64,000 nt of DNA from Bacteroidaceae bacterium (GCA_017547585.1 JAFYPH010000055.1:1-64000), one strand, 5' to 3'; positions 1 through 10,275 are shown, numbered from the stretch's first letter. Numbers and translations: made by a program. The notes: a model not told the origin generated them from the letters alone.

Positions 1-48
1 GAGCATTGCTTGGTTGGTGCGCATTAAGCTTTTAGGCAAACGGCGTCA

Positions 49-141
49 ATGATTTTTGGAAAAGTGTGAGGACTGTTTGAACGTTGGTTAGGTGCACCTT
101 GCGCACCTAACCGAGAGAGTTCCGCAACACCCAAAAATCAT
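49..141. repeat. Nested inverted repeats downstream of nuoN
   Basis: Two nested inverted repeats are visible. The outer arms ATGATTTTTGG (49-59) and CCAAAAATCAT (131-141) pair perfectly. The inner arms GGTTAGGTGC (86-95) and GCACCTAACC (103-112) pair perfectly around a 7-nt loop. No coding frame with family resemblance covers the stretch. It could be a mobile repeat remnant, a REP-like element or a structured RNA; the sequence alone does not decide. Confidence 0.5.
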
Positions 142-187
142 AAGCTTCGTTTGGCGTTAAGAAAGCGTCCATGCGCAGAGCTTTTTG

Positions 188-213
188 GTACTTTTTGTCG
201 GCACAAAAAGTAC
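188..213. repeat. Perfect hairpin, 11-bp stem
   Basis: GTACTTTTTGT (188-198) and ACAAAAAGTAC (203-213) form a perfect 11-bp stem with the 4-nt loop CGGC. It lies between the nested repeats at 49-141 and the nuo terminator. It may be part of the same repetitive element or an accessory terminator. Confidence 0.5.
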
Positions 214-248
214 ATATAAACAGCAATAATAATTAATGGTAAAAAATA

Positions 249-281
249 GAGGGATTGAAGAAACAAAATCCTCAATCCCCA
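249..281 (-). terminator. Terminator of the nuo operon
   Basis: On the minus strand GGGATTGA and TCAATCCC arms (279-272 and 258-251) form a stem, followed by a T-rich run (TATTTTTTA) reading leftward. It lies about 30 bp after the nuoN stop, as expected for a rho-independent terminator closing the operon. The stem core resembles that of the terminator after cca at 46625-46663. Confidence 0.65.
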
Positions 282-308
282 TTATTTATCAATTTTCAAT
301 ACCTTACC

Positions 309-1736
309 CTACATTCCAAACGACAGCCTGTCAATCTCCTCAAAAACGAAACTACAAACACCCAACAACAAAATACCCGCCAGACAAATAACAAGACTTA
401 TACGCGAATATCTGCTGCTCTTGAACGTCTCGATAGGCTGCTCGTTGGGAGTAATATACATCGCCTTTACAATGAGCAGATAGTAGTAGAGCGAAACGAC
501 AGTGTTTATAAGAGCGATGAACACAAGCACCCAAAAACCGGCCTTGAACGCACTCATAAATACAAAGAATTTACTGAAGAATCCTGCAAAAGGAGGAATT
601 CCCGCGAGCGAGAAAAGAGCGAGCGTCATCAGCAATGTCAGCTTGGGATTGGTCTTATAAAGCCCGTTGCAGTCGATGCGCAGCACATTCGACCCCGTGT
701 GGTGCTCCAGCGTCTCAATCACTCCAAACACCGCGAGGTTGGCGAAAATATATACAAGTACATAGAATACAAGCGCGCTCATTCCATCCTCCGAGCCACC
801 GATGACAGCGAGCATAATGTATCCTGCCTGCGAAATACTACTATAGGCCATGAAACGCTTCAGGTCAGTCTGTCTGATAGCAAAGAGGTTGGCAACGGTG
901 ATGCTGGCAACCGTAAGAATATACAAAATAATCTGCCAATGCTTCATCATCGGTGCAAAAACCTTCATCAGTATCACCATCAGTGTGAAGGCTGCCGCGC
1001 CCTTAGAGATTACCGAAAGATACGATGACACTACCGTGGGCGCGCCCTGATAGGTGTCGGCCGTCCACATATGGAAGGGCACCAGCGATATTTTGAATCC
1101 CATTCCTGCGAAGAACAGCACAAGGGCGAAAATCTGCAGGGGGCTGCCGTTGATGTTCGTCACCATGTCCTCGAAATATAGTGTTCCGGTTGTTCCATAG
1201 AGGAAAGAGATTCCGTATATCATCACCGCCGAAGAGAACATCGAACTAAGAATATATTTCACTCCCGCCTCGGCCGAGTGGTGGCGATATTTGTCGAACG
1301 CCACAAGGCAGGCAATGGGCAGCGACGCAAGCTCAAGACCGATGAAGAACAGCAGAAAATGTCGCGCGCTTATCATTATGTACATTCCGAAGAGGGTGCT
1401 CAGCAGCAGCGTGTAGAACTCTCCCTGCTTGTGCGTAGTGTGCGGGCTGCGCAGCCATTTGTTCGCCTGGAACACAAGCAGCAGTGTGCCGCCCGTGAGT
1501 ATGGTCTTCACGACGCCAATCATGGGATTCGTGTAGTACATTCCGCCGAAGATATTTGCCTCGCGGTAGCTCTCGCTCACGCACACGGCAGTGTGCAGCA
1601 TCAGCATGATGCAGGCGAAGGGGTGAAAATAGTTTCTCCACCTTCCTCTCACGGCAATGTCGAAAATAAGAACAGCGACAAAGATAGCCAGCAGGCTGAT
1701 CTCGGGACGCATCTGAAGGAATTGTATGTAGTTCAT
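309..1736 (-). CDS. nuoN: NADH-quinone oxidoreductase subunit N
   Basis: Membrane subunit N of complex I, one of the three antiporter-like subunits that pump protons when quinone is reduced. The 475-residue product is almost entirely hydrophobic, with about 14 predicted membrane helices, and carries the family segment [20 protein letters not shown] plus the following lysine-bearing helices. It is the last gene of the ten-gene operon, 15 bp after nuoM, and is followed by a terminator at 249-281. Length and order match nuoN in other bacteria. The identification is secure from sequence and gene order. Confidence 0.95.
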   Translation of the reverse strand: MNYIQFLQMRPEISLLAIFVAVLIFDIAVRGRWRNYFHPFACIMLMLHTAVCVSESYREANIFGGMYYTNPMIGVVKTILTGGTLLLVFQANKWLRSPHTTHKQGEFYTLLLSTLFGMYIMISARHFLLFFIGLELASLPIACLVAFDKYRHHSAEAGVKYILSSMFSSAVMIYGISFLYGTTGTLYFEDMVTNINGSPLQIFALVLFFAGMGFKISLVPFHMWTADTYQGAPTVVSSYLSVISKGAAAFTLMVILMKVFAPMMKHWQIILYILTVASITVANLFAIRQTDLKRFMAYSSISQAGYIMLAVIGGSEDGMSALVFYVLVYIFANLAVFGVIETLEHHTGSNVLRIDCNGLYKTNPKLTLLMTLALFSLAGIPPFAGFFSKFFVFMSAFKAGFWVLVFIALINTVVSLYYYLLIVKAMYITPNEQPIETFKSSRYSRISLVICLAGILLLGVCSFVFEEIDRLSFGM

Positions 1737-1751
1737 TGTCTCAATCGTTTT

Positions 1752-3236
1752 TTATGGATGTAGAATGGTGAATATGTTGCCGACGCCGCCGTCGATGAGG
1801 TTGCTCACCCACATGGGGGCAATACCTAATCCCGCAACGCAAATTATCAGGCAGATAACCGTGAAACGCTCGTCCCACGTTGCGTCGCTCAGCGCAAGAT
1901 GGTGCTCGTTTCTGCACTCTCCGTAGAGAATCTTTCCCACCACACGCAGAATGTACACGGCAGTAATCACAATGCTTGTGCAGGCTATTATGGTCACCGT
2001 GCGGTGGAAAATATCAGGCTGCTCGAAAGAGCCCACGAAGATGGTCATTTCTGCCACAAAGCCGCTGAATCCCGGCAATCCCAGGTTGGCGAGTCCGGCA
2101 ATAATGTAGCCCACCGACAGGAAAGGCATTATCTTCATCAGTCCGCTAAGCTCGTGAATGTCGCGCGTGTGTGTGCGTCCGTAAATCATTCCTATGAGGG
2201 CAAAGAAGAGCGCGGTCATCAGTCCGTGCGAGAGCATCTGCAGGATGGCTCCCGTGCACGATGTTCTTGTCATCATCAGCAGGGCAAAGAGCACAAGGCC
2301 GCAGTGCGACACTGACGAATAGGCGTTTATATACTTCAGGTCCGTCTGGCTGATGGCGCTCAACGCTCCATACACTACGCTGATGGTGGTGAGAATGATG
2401 AATATCCACGCAAGGTCGTTGGCAGCCTGCGGCAACAGGTACATTGCCACTCTGAAACAGCCGTAACCACCGAGCTTCATAAGCACTCCCGCGTGCAGCA
2501 TCGACACCGATGTTGGCGCGCTCGCGTGTCCGTCGGGGCTCCATGTGTGGAAGGGAAACAGCGCTCCCAGCACTCCGAATCCCAGGAATATTATCGGGAA
2601 GAATATATACTGCACGTTCACGGGGATATTTGCGAGTGCCGCAATCTCCATAATGTTCATCGTGGTAGCTCCGCTGCCGAAGTATATTCCCAGAATACCC
2701 ATCAGCAGGAAGGCCGAGCCACCCATGAGCATCAGCGTCAGCTTCATCGCCGAGTACTCCTTGCGGCCGCTGCCCCACACGCCTATGAGCAGGTACATGG
2801 GAATGAGCGCCGTCTCGTAGAACATGAACATTGTGAAAAGGTCGGTGGAAATGAAGAATCCGAACACTCCCAGCGACAGAAGCACGTACCACAGGAAAAA
2901 CTCCTTGGTCATCGGTTGCAGTCGCCACGAGGCGAACGTTCCCGTGAACACAATTATTGCCGACAGCAGTATCATCGCCACCGAAATTCCGTCCACTCCT
3001 ATCGAGTAGCAGATGTTCATCGGCGCGTACCATTGCCACGATGCTGCGTAGAGAAACTCGGCGTCGGCACCGGCACCACGCTGCGCAATGAAGTCTGTTG
3101 TCAGGTAGATGGCGAGCAGCAACAGCAGGCTCGACCCTACGACCATCACACTGCGTGTCTGACGCAGGTTGCGGCTCGCCCATAATGCAAGGAGCATTAT
3201 CAGGGGAATCACTATGAAAAGGTTTAGTATATTCAT
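1752..3236 (-). CDS. nuoM: NADH-quinone oxidoreductase subunit M
   Basis: Antiporter-like proton-pumping subunit M of complex I, in the inner membrane. The 494-residue protein carries the family signature around FPFHTWSPDGHASAPTSVSM, and a membrane glutamate in MFYETALIP that corresponds to the conserved functional Glu of helix 5. It sits between nuoL (21-bp gap) and nuoN (15-bp gap) in the usual order. Nothing is unusual in length or motifs. Confidence 0.95.
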   Translation of the reverse strand: MNILNLFIVIPLIMLLALWASRNLRQTRSVMVVGSSLLLLLAIYLTTDFIAQRGAGADAEFLYAASWQWYAPMNICYSIGVDGISVAMILLSAIIVFTGTFASWRLQPMTKEFFLWYVLLSLGVFGFFISTDLFTMFMFYETALIPMYLLIGVWGSGRKEYSAMKLTLMLMGGSAFLLMGILGIYFGSGATTMNIMEIAALANIPVNVQYIFFPIIFLGFGVLGALFPFHTWSPDGHASAPTSVSMLHAGVLMKLGGYGCFRVAMYLLPQAANDLAWIFIILTTISVVYGALSAISQTDLKYINAYSSVSHCGLVLFALLMMTRTSCTGAILQMLSHGLMTALFFALIGMIYGRTHTRDIHELSGLMKIMPFLSVGYIIAGLANLGLPGFSGFVAEMTIFVGSFEQPDIFHRTVTIIACTSIVITAVYILRVVGKILYGECRNEHHLALSDATWDERFTVICLIICVAGLGIAPMWVSNLIDGGVGNIFTILHP

Positions 3237-3257
3237 CTTTCTATAATATGCTTGTGG

Positions 3258-5183
3258 TTATACGAGGAATATAAGTATCAGGGCAAGAATCATCACTCCG
3301 TGCAGGAACCATATACAGTACGACTGTATGTTTCCACTCTGGAAGGTTCTTATCTGTCGCGCAAAGGTCTGTGTGGCCGAGCCCAAGAGGTCCATGAACG
3401 CGTCTATCGCGTGTTTGTCGAACCACGCTATCGGGCGGCTGATTCCGCGGAAAATAACCTTTTTCGTTACGAAAAGCCAAAGCTCGTCCATGTAGAAACG
3501 GTGGTAGGCAGCCTGTATGAACTTCTTGCTTCGCACCTTCATTGTCAGCGTTACCTTATTCTGTCCCTTCATGTACATTATGGTGGCTGTGGCAATGCCT
3601 ATGATGGCAAGCAGTGTGCTCGATATTGCAACGCCTGTGTTCAGGTGAATCTCGTAGGCCTCGCCGTTGGCAGTGATGAACTCTCCGAAGGGGATGAATC
3701 CTGCAAGGCAGCTGATGGCCGCGAGTATCACCATGGGAATCAACATTGCCGCGGGTGCCTCGTGCGGGGTGTGGGGCTTCTTCTCGATGCGTCCCTTCTC
3801 AAAGAGTGCAAGCTGCGATTCGTAGTAGCTTTTTCCCCAGAATATCAAAAAGTAGAGGCGGAACATATAGAAGGCTGTGAGGCCCGCAACGCCGCTCATG
3901 AATACTTCCATCATGGGCGCGTAGCTGTAGCATGCTGTCAGAATCTCGTCCTTGCTGAAGAATCCGCTGAACGGGAAGATTCCGGCAATGGCGAGGCAGG
4001 CAATGAGGAAGGTAATATGCGTCACGGGCATATATTTTCTCAGTCCTCCCATGCAGTCGCGCTCGTTGCTGTGCACCGCGTGAATGATTGCTCCTGCGCC
4101 CAGGAACAGCAGGCCTTTGAACATTGCGTGTGTGAAAAGGTGGAACATCGAGGCCATATAGCCGAGGCCTCCCGCGTGCGGGTCGTCGGATGTGCAGACA
4201 CCCAGCGCCACCATCATGAACGCAATCTGCGAAATTGTAGAGAAGGCAAGCACGCGCTTGATGTCCGTCTGTGCACAGGCAACCACTGCCGCATAGAGTG
4301 CAGTGAATGCTCCCACGTATGCTATTATGTGCAGCACCTGCGGCGCAAATTCAATGAAGATGGGGAACATACGCGCCACAAGATAGACGCCCGCAACAAC
4401 CATTGTCGCCGCGTGTATCAGTGCCGACACGGGGGTGGGGCCCTCCATTGCGTCGGGCAACCATATGTGCAGGGGGAACATCGCACTCTTTCCCGCGCCG
4501 CCAATGAACATCAGTCCCAGCGCAACGGGAATCACAATTCCCGCCGAGAAGAGCAGTCTGACGTCGGGCTCGAAAGAGAATGTCCCCGCGTAGTAGCCAT
4601 AGAAAAGTATTCCCACAAGGAAAAAGAGGTCGGCGAAGCGTGTGACGATGAACGCCTTTTTCGATGCGGCAATCGCAGCCTTCTTTGTGTAGTAGAATCC
4701 TATGAGCAGGTACGACGATACGCCCACAAGCTCCCAGAAAATGTACATCTGGAAGATGTTCGTGGCAACCACAAGGCCCAGCATCGAGAATGTGAAGAGC
4801 GACAGAAACGCATAGTAGCGCTGGAAGCCCTTCTCGCCCTTCATATAGCCGAACGAGTATATGTGCACCATCAGGCTGACGGTGCTTATCACCATAAGCA
4901 TCATCACAGAAATGGGGTCGAGCATGATTCCCATCTCTATCTGCAGGCTCTCGGTCAGCGGCAACCATGTGAAATTATAGGGCACGAGGGTGGGGAAGAG
5001 CCCGTCGGCTCCGCGTCCCGCACCAAAATATTGCGCGGCTGTAACGTACGCAAGCACCGTCACCGTCGCGAGCGACAGTGTGCCTATTGTTCCCGCAACC
5101 TTGTGCGGCAGTTTCATTCCCGCAAGCGCGAGTATCAGAAAACTCAATAGCGGCAACGCCAATATGAATATCGTATGTTCCAT
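3258..5183 (-). CDS. nuoL: NADH-quinone oxidoreductase subunit L
   Basis: Largest antiporter-like subunit of complex I; in known structures its long lateral helix braces the membrane arm. The 641-residue product shows the FPLHIWLPDAMEGPTPVSAL segment, the conserved MFYE-like helix (QMYIFWELVGVSSYLLIGFY) and a hydrophobic C-terminal extension that would include the lateral and final helices. It starts 6 bp after the nuoK stop. A very long open frame exists on the opposite strand but has no family resemblance and is treated as a shadow. Confidence 0.95.
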   Translation of the reverse strand: MEHTIFILALPLLSFLILALAGMKLPHKVAGTIGTLSLATVTVLAYVTAAQYFGAGRGADGLFPTLVPYNFTWLPLTESLQIEMGIMLDPISVMMLMVISTVSLMVHIYSFGYMKGEKGFQRYYAFLSLFTFSMLGLVVATNIFQMYIFWELVGVSSYLLIGFYYTKKAAIAASKKAFIVTRFADLFFLVGILFYGYYAGTFSFEPDVRLLFSAGIVIPVALGLMFIGGAGKSAMFPLHIWLPDAMEGPTPVSALIHAATMVVAGVYLVARMFPIFIEFAPQVLHIIAYVGAFTALYAAVVACAQTDIKRVLAFSTISQIAFMMVALGVCTSDDPHAGGLGYMASMFHLFTHAMFKGLLFLGAGAIIHAVHSNERDCMGGLRKYMPVTHITFLIACLAIAGIFPFSGFFSKDEILTACYSYAPMMEVFMSGVAGLTAFYMFRLYFLIFWGKSYYESQLALFEKGRIEKKPHTPHEAPAAMLIPMVILAAISCLAGFIPFGEFITANGEAYEIHLNTGVAISSTLLAIIGIATATIMYMKGQNKVTLTMKVRSKKFIQAAYHRFYMDELWLFVTKKVIFRGISRPIAWFDKHAIDAFMDLLGSATQTFARQIRTFQSGNIQSYCIWFLHGVMILALILIFLV

Positions 5184-5189
5184 AAGCTC

Positions 5190-5498
5190 CTAAAATTTAA
5201 GTTTCTTCAGCTCCTTCAATCTTATGGTGCGCATATTGCGGTACACATTCAGGATGATGGCAATGGCAACGGCAGTCTCCGACGCCGCGATTCCAATGGC
5301 GAACATCGTGAAGAAAAATCCCTCAAGATGCTCGGGAAAGTAGTAGGCGTTGAACACTGCAAAATTTATATCCACAGCATTGAGCACAAGCTCGGTGCTT
5401 ATGAGCACTCCAAGCAGGTTGCGTCGTGTGAAAAAGCCGAATACGCCGATGAAGAACAGCAGCGCGGCAAGTACAAGGTAATATTCTGCGGGTATCAT
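5190..5498 (-). CDS. nuoK: NADH-quinone oxidoreductase subunit K
   Basis: Small membrane subunit K (102 residues, three predicted helices) of complex I. The conserved membrane glutamate lies in LLGVLISTELVLNAVDINF, and the segment FAIGIAASETAVAIAIIL carries the second conserved glutamate. Both are part of the proton-transfer axis of the membrane arm in the family. It is packed between nuoJ and nuoL with 6-bp gaps, which argues for translational coupling. Confidence 0.95.
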   Translation of the reverse strand: MIPAEYYLVLAALLFFIGVFGFFTRRNLLGVLISTELVLNAVDINFAVFNAYYFPEHLEGFFFTMFAIGIAASETAVAIAIILNVYRNMRTIRLKELKKLKF

Positions 5499-5504
5499 GG
5501 TCTT

Positions 5505-6014
5505 TTATCTTTTACGTGCGATTAACAATGCTCCCACCATGCAGGCAAGCAGCAGTACGCTGACAACCTCGAAGGGAAGCACAAAATTGTACTTCTCCAC
5601 TCCCATCATCGTGTGGCCGATGAGCTTCATGGGCACCACCGACACAGGGTGCTGCACTTCGGGAAATTGGTGGGTGAATATAAGGTAAACAGTGAGTGCG
5701 AGGCCCGTTATTGCAGCCGTAAAGCCGGCAGTGTATCGCAGTATAGAGGTGTGCGTAAGGTCGCGCGTACCTTTACCGATGAGCAGTGCGGCAAAGACAA
5801 AAAGCACGATGATACCTCCCGCATACACGGTCACCTGCACCGCTCCCAAAAATGTGTAGTGCAGAATAAAATAGAGTCCCGCAGTGCCGAAGAGCACAAA
5901 CAGCAGGTAGGTGGTTGCTCGCATGATGTTACGTGTGGTCACGGCCAGCAGTGCCGCGGCAACCATCAGCAGCGAGAGTCCTATGAATATGATTGTCAGT
6001 GTGTTCAGTTCCAT
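5505..6014 (-). CDS. nuoJ: NADH-quinone oxidoreductase subunit J
   Basis: Membrane subunit J of complex I, 169 residues with five predicted helices. The segment VQVTVYAGGIIVLFVFAALL is the characteristic TM3 region, which undergoes the pi-bulge rearrangement in known structures. It lies 6 bp upstream of nuoK and 6 bp downstream of nuoI, in canonical order. Confidence 0.94.
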   Translation of the reverse strand: MELNTLTIIFIGLSLLMVAAALLAVTTRNIMRATTYLLFVLFGTAGLYFILHYTFLGAVQVTVYAGGIIVLFVFAALLIGKGTRDLTHTSILRYTAGFTAAITGLALTVYLIFTHQFPEVQHPVSVVPMKLIGHTMMGVEKYNFVLPFEVVSVLLLACMVGALLIARKR

Positions 6015-6020
6015 ATTCTT

Positions 6021-6470
6021 TTATCTGTTAAGTTTTTGTACAAGTTTCTTGCGGTCGTATACTGCATTCTCGAAGTCGTTGCAGAACTCAATGGCATTCT
6101 TCGGGCAGGCATTCACGCACAGCTGGCAGAACATGCAGCAGCCAAGGTCGTACTCGTAGCTCACAAGCACCTTTTTGCTCTTGCCCGTCTCTTCGTCGGT
6201 GACGCTTTTTGTGACGATGCTTATACTGCCGTTGGGGCACGCATTCTGGCACAGTCCGCAGGCGATGCATCTGTTGGCTCCATTCTCGTCGTGGGGCATT
6301 GTAAGGCGCGCACGATGGCGTTCCGATATTTTCAGAGTCTTTCTGTTCTCCGGGTACTGCTCGGTCACCTTGGGCGTGAAAAATTCGGTCAGCGTCACTT
6401 TCAGTCCCGACAGCAACGATTTTAACGCAAAGGTGACTGTGCTTAAATATGTGTATCTCTCTCTTTTCAT
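6021..6470 (-). CDS. nuoI: NADH-quinone oxidoreductase subunit I, 2x[4Fe-4S]
   Basis: Ferredoxin-like peripheral subunit that carries clusters N6a and N6b and passes electrons to NuoB. Two complete cluster motifs are visible: CIACGLCQNACP and CMFCQLCVNACP. The 149-residue protein begins with an amphipathic stretch expected to lie on the membrane. Because nuoE, nuoF and nuoG are absent from this operon, these clusters are the likely entry point for electrons from whatever donor replaces the NADH module. Confidence 0.95.
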   Translation of the reverse strand: MKRERYTYLSTVTFALKSLLSGLKVTLTEFFTPKVTEQYPENRKTLKISERHRARLTMPHDENGANRCIACGLCQNACPNGSISIVTKSVTDEETGKSKKVLVSYEYDLGCCMFCQLCVNACPKNAIEFCNDFENAVYDRKKLVQKLNR

Positions 6471-6482
6471 CTTTCTATACTC

Positions 6483-7559
6483 TTAAAAAGTCCAGCCCAT
6501 CACTACGCAAAGGGTCATTATAAGCAAGTTCACAAGGCCTATGGGCATCAGATATTTCCATTCGAGGGTGATTACCTGGTCGATGCGCAGACGCGGGAAC
6601 GTCCATTTTATCCACATAAGCAGCCATATTACAAAGAAGGTCTTTCCAAAGAACCACACAGGTCCTGGAATATAGTCCATTGTGGCATTGAATGCATCGA
6701 GCCCCGGAACGTGCAGGGGCATCCATCCACCGAGGAAGATTGTTGCGGCAATGCCCGAGACGATGAACAGGTTCATAAACTCTGCAACGTAGAAAAAGCC
6801 GAATCCCATGCCCGAATACTCAGTGTGGTAGCCGGCCGTAAGCTCCGACTCGGCCTCGGGAAGGTCGAATGGGCCGCGATTCGTCTCGGCGTTTCCTGCA
6901 ATCAGATAGATGATAAATGCTGTCAGGGCAGGCAGGTGTCCTTTGAAAATGAACCACATATCCGCCTGACGCGCAACAATCTCGCTCAGCTGCAGTGTGC
7001 CGCTCAGGGCAACGAGTGTCAGCATACTCAATCCTATTGAAAGCTCGTAACTAACCATCTGCGCTCCGCTTCGCATTGCGCCTATCATCGAGAATTTGTT
7101 GTTGCTGCTCCATCCGGCGAGCATTATTCCCAGCACTCCGAACGACGATGTTGCCATTATAAAGAACAATCCCACGTTGAAGTCGAGCACTTCAATGCCG
7201 TTGGCAAAGGGAAGGCAGCTGAACGTAAGCACCGAACTCAGCACCACAAGGAAGGGTGCAAGGTTGTACAGAAGGTTGTCCGTGCGTTTGAAGTCTATAA
7301 TCTCCTTTATTATCATCTTGAACACGTCCGCAAACACCTGCAGCAATCCCCAGAATCCCACGCGCATGGGGCCCAGACGACACTGAAAGGCTGCGCACAC
7401 CTTGCGCTCCATGAATATCATCACTATTGCAAGCAATACATAGGCGACAAGCACGCACACGGCAATAAGCACGCACTCCAGAAAGGTTGCCAACGCCGAC
7501 GGCATCAGCGAACGCAGAAATTGGTCTATGGCTGTTGTTATTATACTAAAATCGTACAT
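6483..7559 (-). CDS. nuoH: NADH-quinone oxidoreductase subunit H
   Basis: Membrane subunit that forms much of the quinone-binding chamber and links the peripheral and membrane arms. The 358-residue product has about eight to nine helices and the signature FMERKVCAAFQCRLGPMRVG near the N-terminus, followed by an acidic loop (DLPEAESELTAGYHTEYSGM) that is conserved in NuoH/ND1. It sits 15 bp downstream of nuoCD; no nuoG intervenes, as in other Bacteroidota complex I operons. Confidence 0.95.
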   Translation of the reverse strand: MYDFSIITTAIDQFLRSLMPSALATFLECVLIAVCVLVAYVLLAIVMIFMERKVCAAFQCRLGPMRVGFWGLLQVFADVFKMIIKEIIDFKRTDNLLYNLAPFLVVLSSVLTFSCLPFANGIEVLDFNVGLFFIMATSSFGVLGIMLAGWSSNNKFSMIGAMRSGAQMVSYELSIGLSMLTLVALSGTLQLSEIVARQADMWFIFKGHLPALTAFIIYLIAGNAETNRGPFDLPEAESELTAGYHTEYSGMGFGFFYVAEFMNLFIVSGIAATIFLGGWMPLHVPGLDAFNATMDYIPGPVWFFGKTFFVIWLLMWIKWTFPRLRIDQVITLEWKYLMPIGLVNLLIMTLCVVMGWTF

Positions 7560-7574
7560 AGTCTCAATAGTTTC

Positions 7575-9134
7575 TTATCTGTCAATATCGGGAATTACAT
7601 AGTCGAGTGTCGCGCCTATGGTCATAAGGTCGGCAATCTTGTTGCCGTTCAGCAGCGTGCCCATGCAGGCAACGAGCGGCAGTCCCATGGGACGGAACTT
7701 TATGCGGTAGGGCGATTTTTCGCCTCGGCTCTCGATGAATACTCCGAACTCTCCGCGCGAGCCCTCGACGGTAGCATGGTAACTGCCCTCGGGAATGCGT
7801 ATCACAGGCTTTGTCTTTACCTTGTAGTCGCCCTCGGGAATGTTGTCTATCAGCTGCTCGATGATGCGCACCGACTCCATAATCTCGTCTATGCGCACAA
7901 GGTAGCGCGAGAAGCTATCGCCATTCTGGTAGATAACCTCTTTAAAATCAACCTTGTCGTACAGCGCATAAGGGTGGCGCTTGCGCACGTCACAGGCCCA
8001 GCCCGAGGCGCGTCCCGTGCCGCCTGTGCAGCCGAACGAAATTGCCTCGTCGCGTCCCAGCACTCCCACGCCCACCATTCTCTTGCGGGTGATGATGTTG
8101 TTCGTGAATACGTCGTTGTACTCCTTTATCTTCTTGGGAATATATTTGCAGAATGCCTTTACCTTTTCGGCAAATGTGGCGGTGATGTCCGCCTGCACTC
8201 CGCCGATGACATTGTAATTCTGTATCAGTCGTCCGCCGGTAACCTCCTCGAAAATGTCGAGAATCTTCTCGCGGTCGCGGAATCCGTAGATGAAGGTCGT
8301 CAGCGCGCCCAAGTCCATCGCTGCACAGGAAATGAAGAGCAGGTGCGAGTCTATGCGCTGAAGCTCGTCCATGATGGTGCGTATATATTGCGTGCGCTCG
8401 GTAACCTCCACGTCCATGGCATTTTCTATGCACATACACAGCGCGTGGCGATTCTGATGCGCGCTCAGGTAGTCCAGACGATCGGTCAGTGCCAATATCT
8501 GCGGGTAGGTGAGTCTCTCGCTTATCTTCTCCACTCCGCGGTGAATGTATCCGCAGTGTACGTCGGTCTTTTTAATAACCTCGCCCTCCAGCGACAGGCG
8601 GAAACGCAGCACTCCGTGTGTGGCAGGGTGTTGCGGGCCAATGTTGATAATATATTCATTGTTGTCGAAGAGAGTGTCGGGGTTTCTCTGCAGAGTGCCG
8701 TCGGGAGCCAGCGTGTGGGTGCAGTCATTCTCGACATTCTCGCTGAACATTCTCACGGGGTTAAGCTCCTCGCTCTCGTCGTAATCTTTTCTCAGAGGGT
8801 AGCCCACCCAATCGTTGCGCAGGAACAGACGGCGCAGGTCGGGGTGTCCCGTAAATATGATTCCGAAAAAGTCGAACGCCTCGCGCTCGTACATTTCGGC
8901 AATTTTCCAAATATCGCTCACCGTGGGAATTGCGGGTGCCTCTCTGTTTGTGGAGCGTGTGGCTACCTGCACATTCTCTTTCGTCTCGCTGTTTTCGAGC
9001 ATATAAACGGCACCGATGCCCTCTTCGCCCCAGTCCATGCCCACAAGCTCGCGCAAGAAGTCCATCCCTCTCTCGCGGCGCAAATACTCCATCTGTTCGC
9101 GGAATTTCTCCGGCTGTATAAAGGTTATGTTCAT
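7575..9134 (-). CDS. nuoCD: NADH-quinone oxidoreductase fused subunits C and D
   Basis: Peripheral-arm subunit; NuoD lines the quinone site and NuoC packs beside NuoB. The 519-residue protein is a natural C-D fusion. The C part (about residues 1-150) ends with the signature [20 protein letters not shown]. The D part starts near residue 165 and shows [14 protein letters not shown] and [10 protein letters not shown]. The start codon overlaps the nuoB stop by 4 bp. The fusion is known from enterobacteria and many Bacteroidota, so it is not a frameshift artefact. Confidence 0.95.
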   Translation of the reverse strand: MNITFIQPEKFREQMEYLRRERGMDFLRELVGMDWGEEGIGAVYMLENSETKENVQVATRSTNREAPAIPTVSDIWKIAEMYEREAFDFFGIIFTGHPDLRRLFLRNDWVGYPLRKDYDESEELNPVRMFSENVENDCTHTLAPDGTLQRNPDTLFDNNEYIINIGPQHPATHGVLRFRLSLEGEVIKKTDVHCGYIHRGVEKISERLTYPQILALTDRLDYLSAHQNRHALCMCIENAMDVEVTERTQYIRTIMDELQRIDSHLLFISCAAMDLGALTTFIYGFRDREKILDIFEEVTGGRLIQNYNVIGGVQADITATFAEKVKAFCKYIPKKIKEYNDVFTNNIITRKRMVGVGVLGRDEAISFGCTGGTGRASGWACDVRKRHPYALYDKVDFKEVIYQNGDSFSRYLVRIDEIMESVRIIEQLIDNIPEGDYKVKTKPVIRIPEGSYHATVEGSRGEFGVFIESRGEKSPYRIKFRPMGLPLVACMGTLLNGNKIADLMTIGATLDYVIPDIDR

Positions 9135-9781
9135 TGCTCTTTCTCTTTATTGTTCATTGTCTCTTGCGGGACGTTGGTTATTATCATAGGGCCTTCGGGC
9201 AGCTCCTCGCGCGACTGTTTGCGATTGACGCCACCGAAGAATTTCTCTACCTTCACCTTACGCTGCAACTGCATCATTCCGTACAGGATAGCTTCGGGGC
9301 GCGGGGGGCATCCGGGAATGTACACATCCACGGGGATTATCTTGTCCACTCCGTTGAGCACGTGGTACGAGCCTTTGAACGGCCCTCCGCTGATGGCGCA
9401 TCCACCCACCGCAATCACATATTTTGGGTCGGCCATCTGGTCGTACAGACGCTTCAGCACCGGCGCCATCTTGTGGGTGATTGTTCCTGCCACCATTATA
9501 AGGTCAGCCTGACGGGGCGAGTTTCGTGTAACCTCGAATCCGAAGCGGGCAAAGTCGTAACGTGCCGCTCCCACAGACATAAACTCGATGCCGCAGCAGC
9601 TTGTGGCAAACGTCAGCGACCACAGTGAATTGCTGCGTCCCCAATTTATAAGGTCGTCGAGCGCGCCGACAACGACGTTTGTGCGCTCTTTGTTAAGCTC
9701 GTTCACCAACGCCTCCAGCGTCTCGTTGTCCTTGAACTCCTCGTAGGGGATAGATTTTATTACCGGTTTTTTCATTTCCAT
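9131..9781 (-). CDS. nuoB: NADH-quinone oxidoreductase subunit B, [4Fe-4S] N2
   Basis: Peripheral subunit that binds cluster N2, the last cluster before quinone. The 216-residue product shows the tandem cysteines in [19 protein letters not shown], a further cysteine in VGGCAISGG and the last ligand in [14 protein letters not shown]. Its start overlaps the end of nuoA by 10 bp and its stop overlaps nuoCD, so translation of the three is probably coupled. Confidence 0.95.
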   Translation of the reverse strand: MEMKKPVIKSIPYEEFKDNETLEALVNELNKERTNVVVGALDDLINWGRSNSLWSLTFATSCCGIEFMSVGAARYDFARFGFEVTRNSPRQADLIMVAGTITHKMAPVLKRLYDQMADPKYVIAVGGCAISGGPFKGSYHVLNGVDKIIPVDVYIPGCPPRPEAILYGMMQLQRKVKVEKFFGGVNRKQSREELPEGPMIITNVPQETMNNKEKEQ

Positions 9782-10125
9782 TCAAGTGCTTTTTTGCGCC
9801 ATGCGTAGGCAAGGCCCAATATCAAAATAAACAAGAAGAAGGAGATTCCGAAGAGGGCATTCACGCCCATTTCGTGCACGATGGATGCCCATGGGAACAG
9901 AAAGACAGTCTCAATGTCGAACATCAAAAAAAGGATGGCAAACAGATAGTAGCCAACCTTGAACTGCACCCATGTCTTTCCCTGTGTGGGAATACCACAT
10001 TCGTATGCTTCACTTTTATGTCTGTTGAAAGAGCGCGGCGAGATTAGTCGCGCGAGCAACATCGTCACTCCCACAAATAGAAACGATGCCACAATCATTG
10101 TAAATAGAAGTACGTAGTAACTCAT
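9772..10125 (-). CDS. nuoA: NADH-quinone oxidoreductase subunit A
   Basis: First gene of the complex I operon: a membrane subunit of 117 residues with three predicted helices. The family segment [20 protein letters not shown] and the following [12 protein letters not shown] are present. The frame is open further upstream, but the start at 10125 ([10 protein letters not shown]) gives the normal family length and a proper first helix. The extra upstream residues are polar and unlike NuoA. A possible -7 box lies about 150 bp upstream, leaving a long untranslated leader. Confidence 0.93.
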   Translation of the reverse strand: MSYYVLLFTMIVASFLFVGVTMLLARLISPRSFNRHKSEAYECGIPTQGKTWVQFKVGYYLFAILFLMFDIETVFLFPWASIVHEMGVNALFGISFFLFILILGLAYAWRKKALEWK

Positions 10126-10275
10126 ATTCTTTGTACAACTTGTAAGGTAATTGATTATTTCTCCCGCACTTGTGTAGGATATTCTCTTGTGGCAAAGAAT
10201 TTTGCCGGCACGGGCGGCCGAATCGTATATTTTGCGGTAGGGTCGGGCGTGTAGACATTTAATTGTTCGCCACAG

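Noticed and set aside
3252..5150. 632-codon open frame on the plus strand opposite nuoL
   Set aside because: It is fully antisense to a certain nuoL, rich in His, Cys and Arg, has no recognisable domain and no promoter; it follows from the codon bias of the sense gene.
7521..9512. 663-codon open frame on the plus strand opposite nuoCD and nuoB
   Set aside because: Antisense shadow across two conserved genes; its reading frame has no family resemblance.
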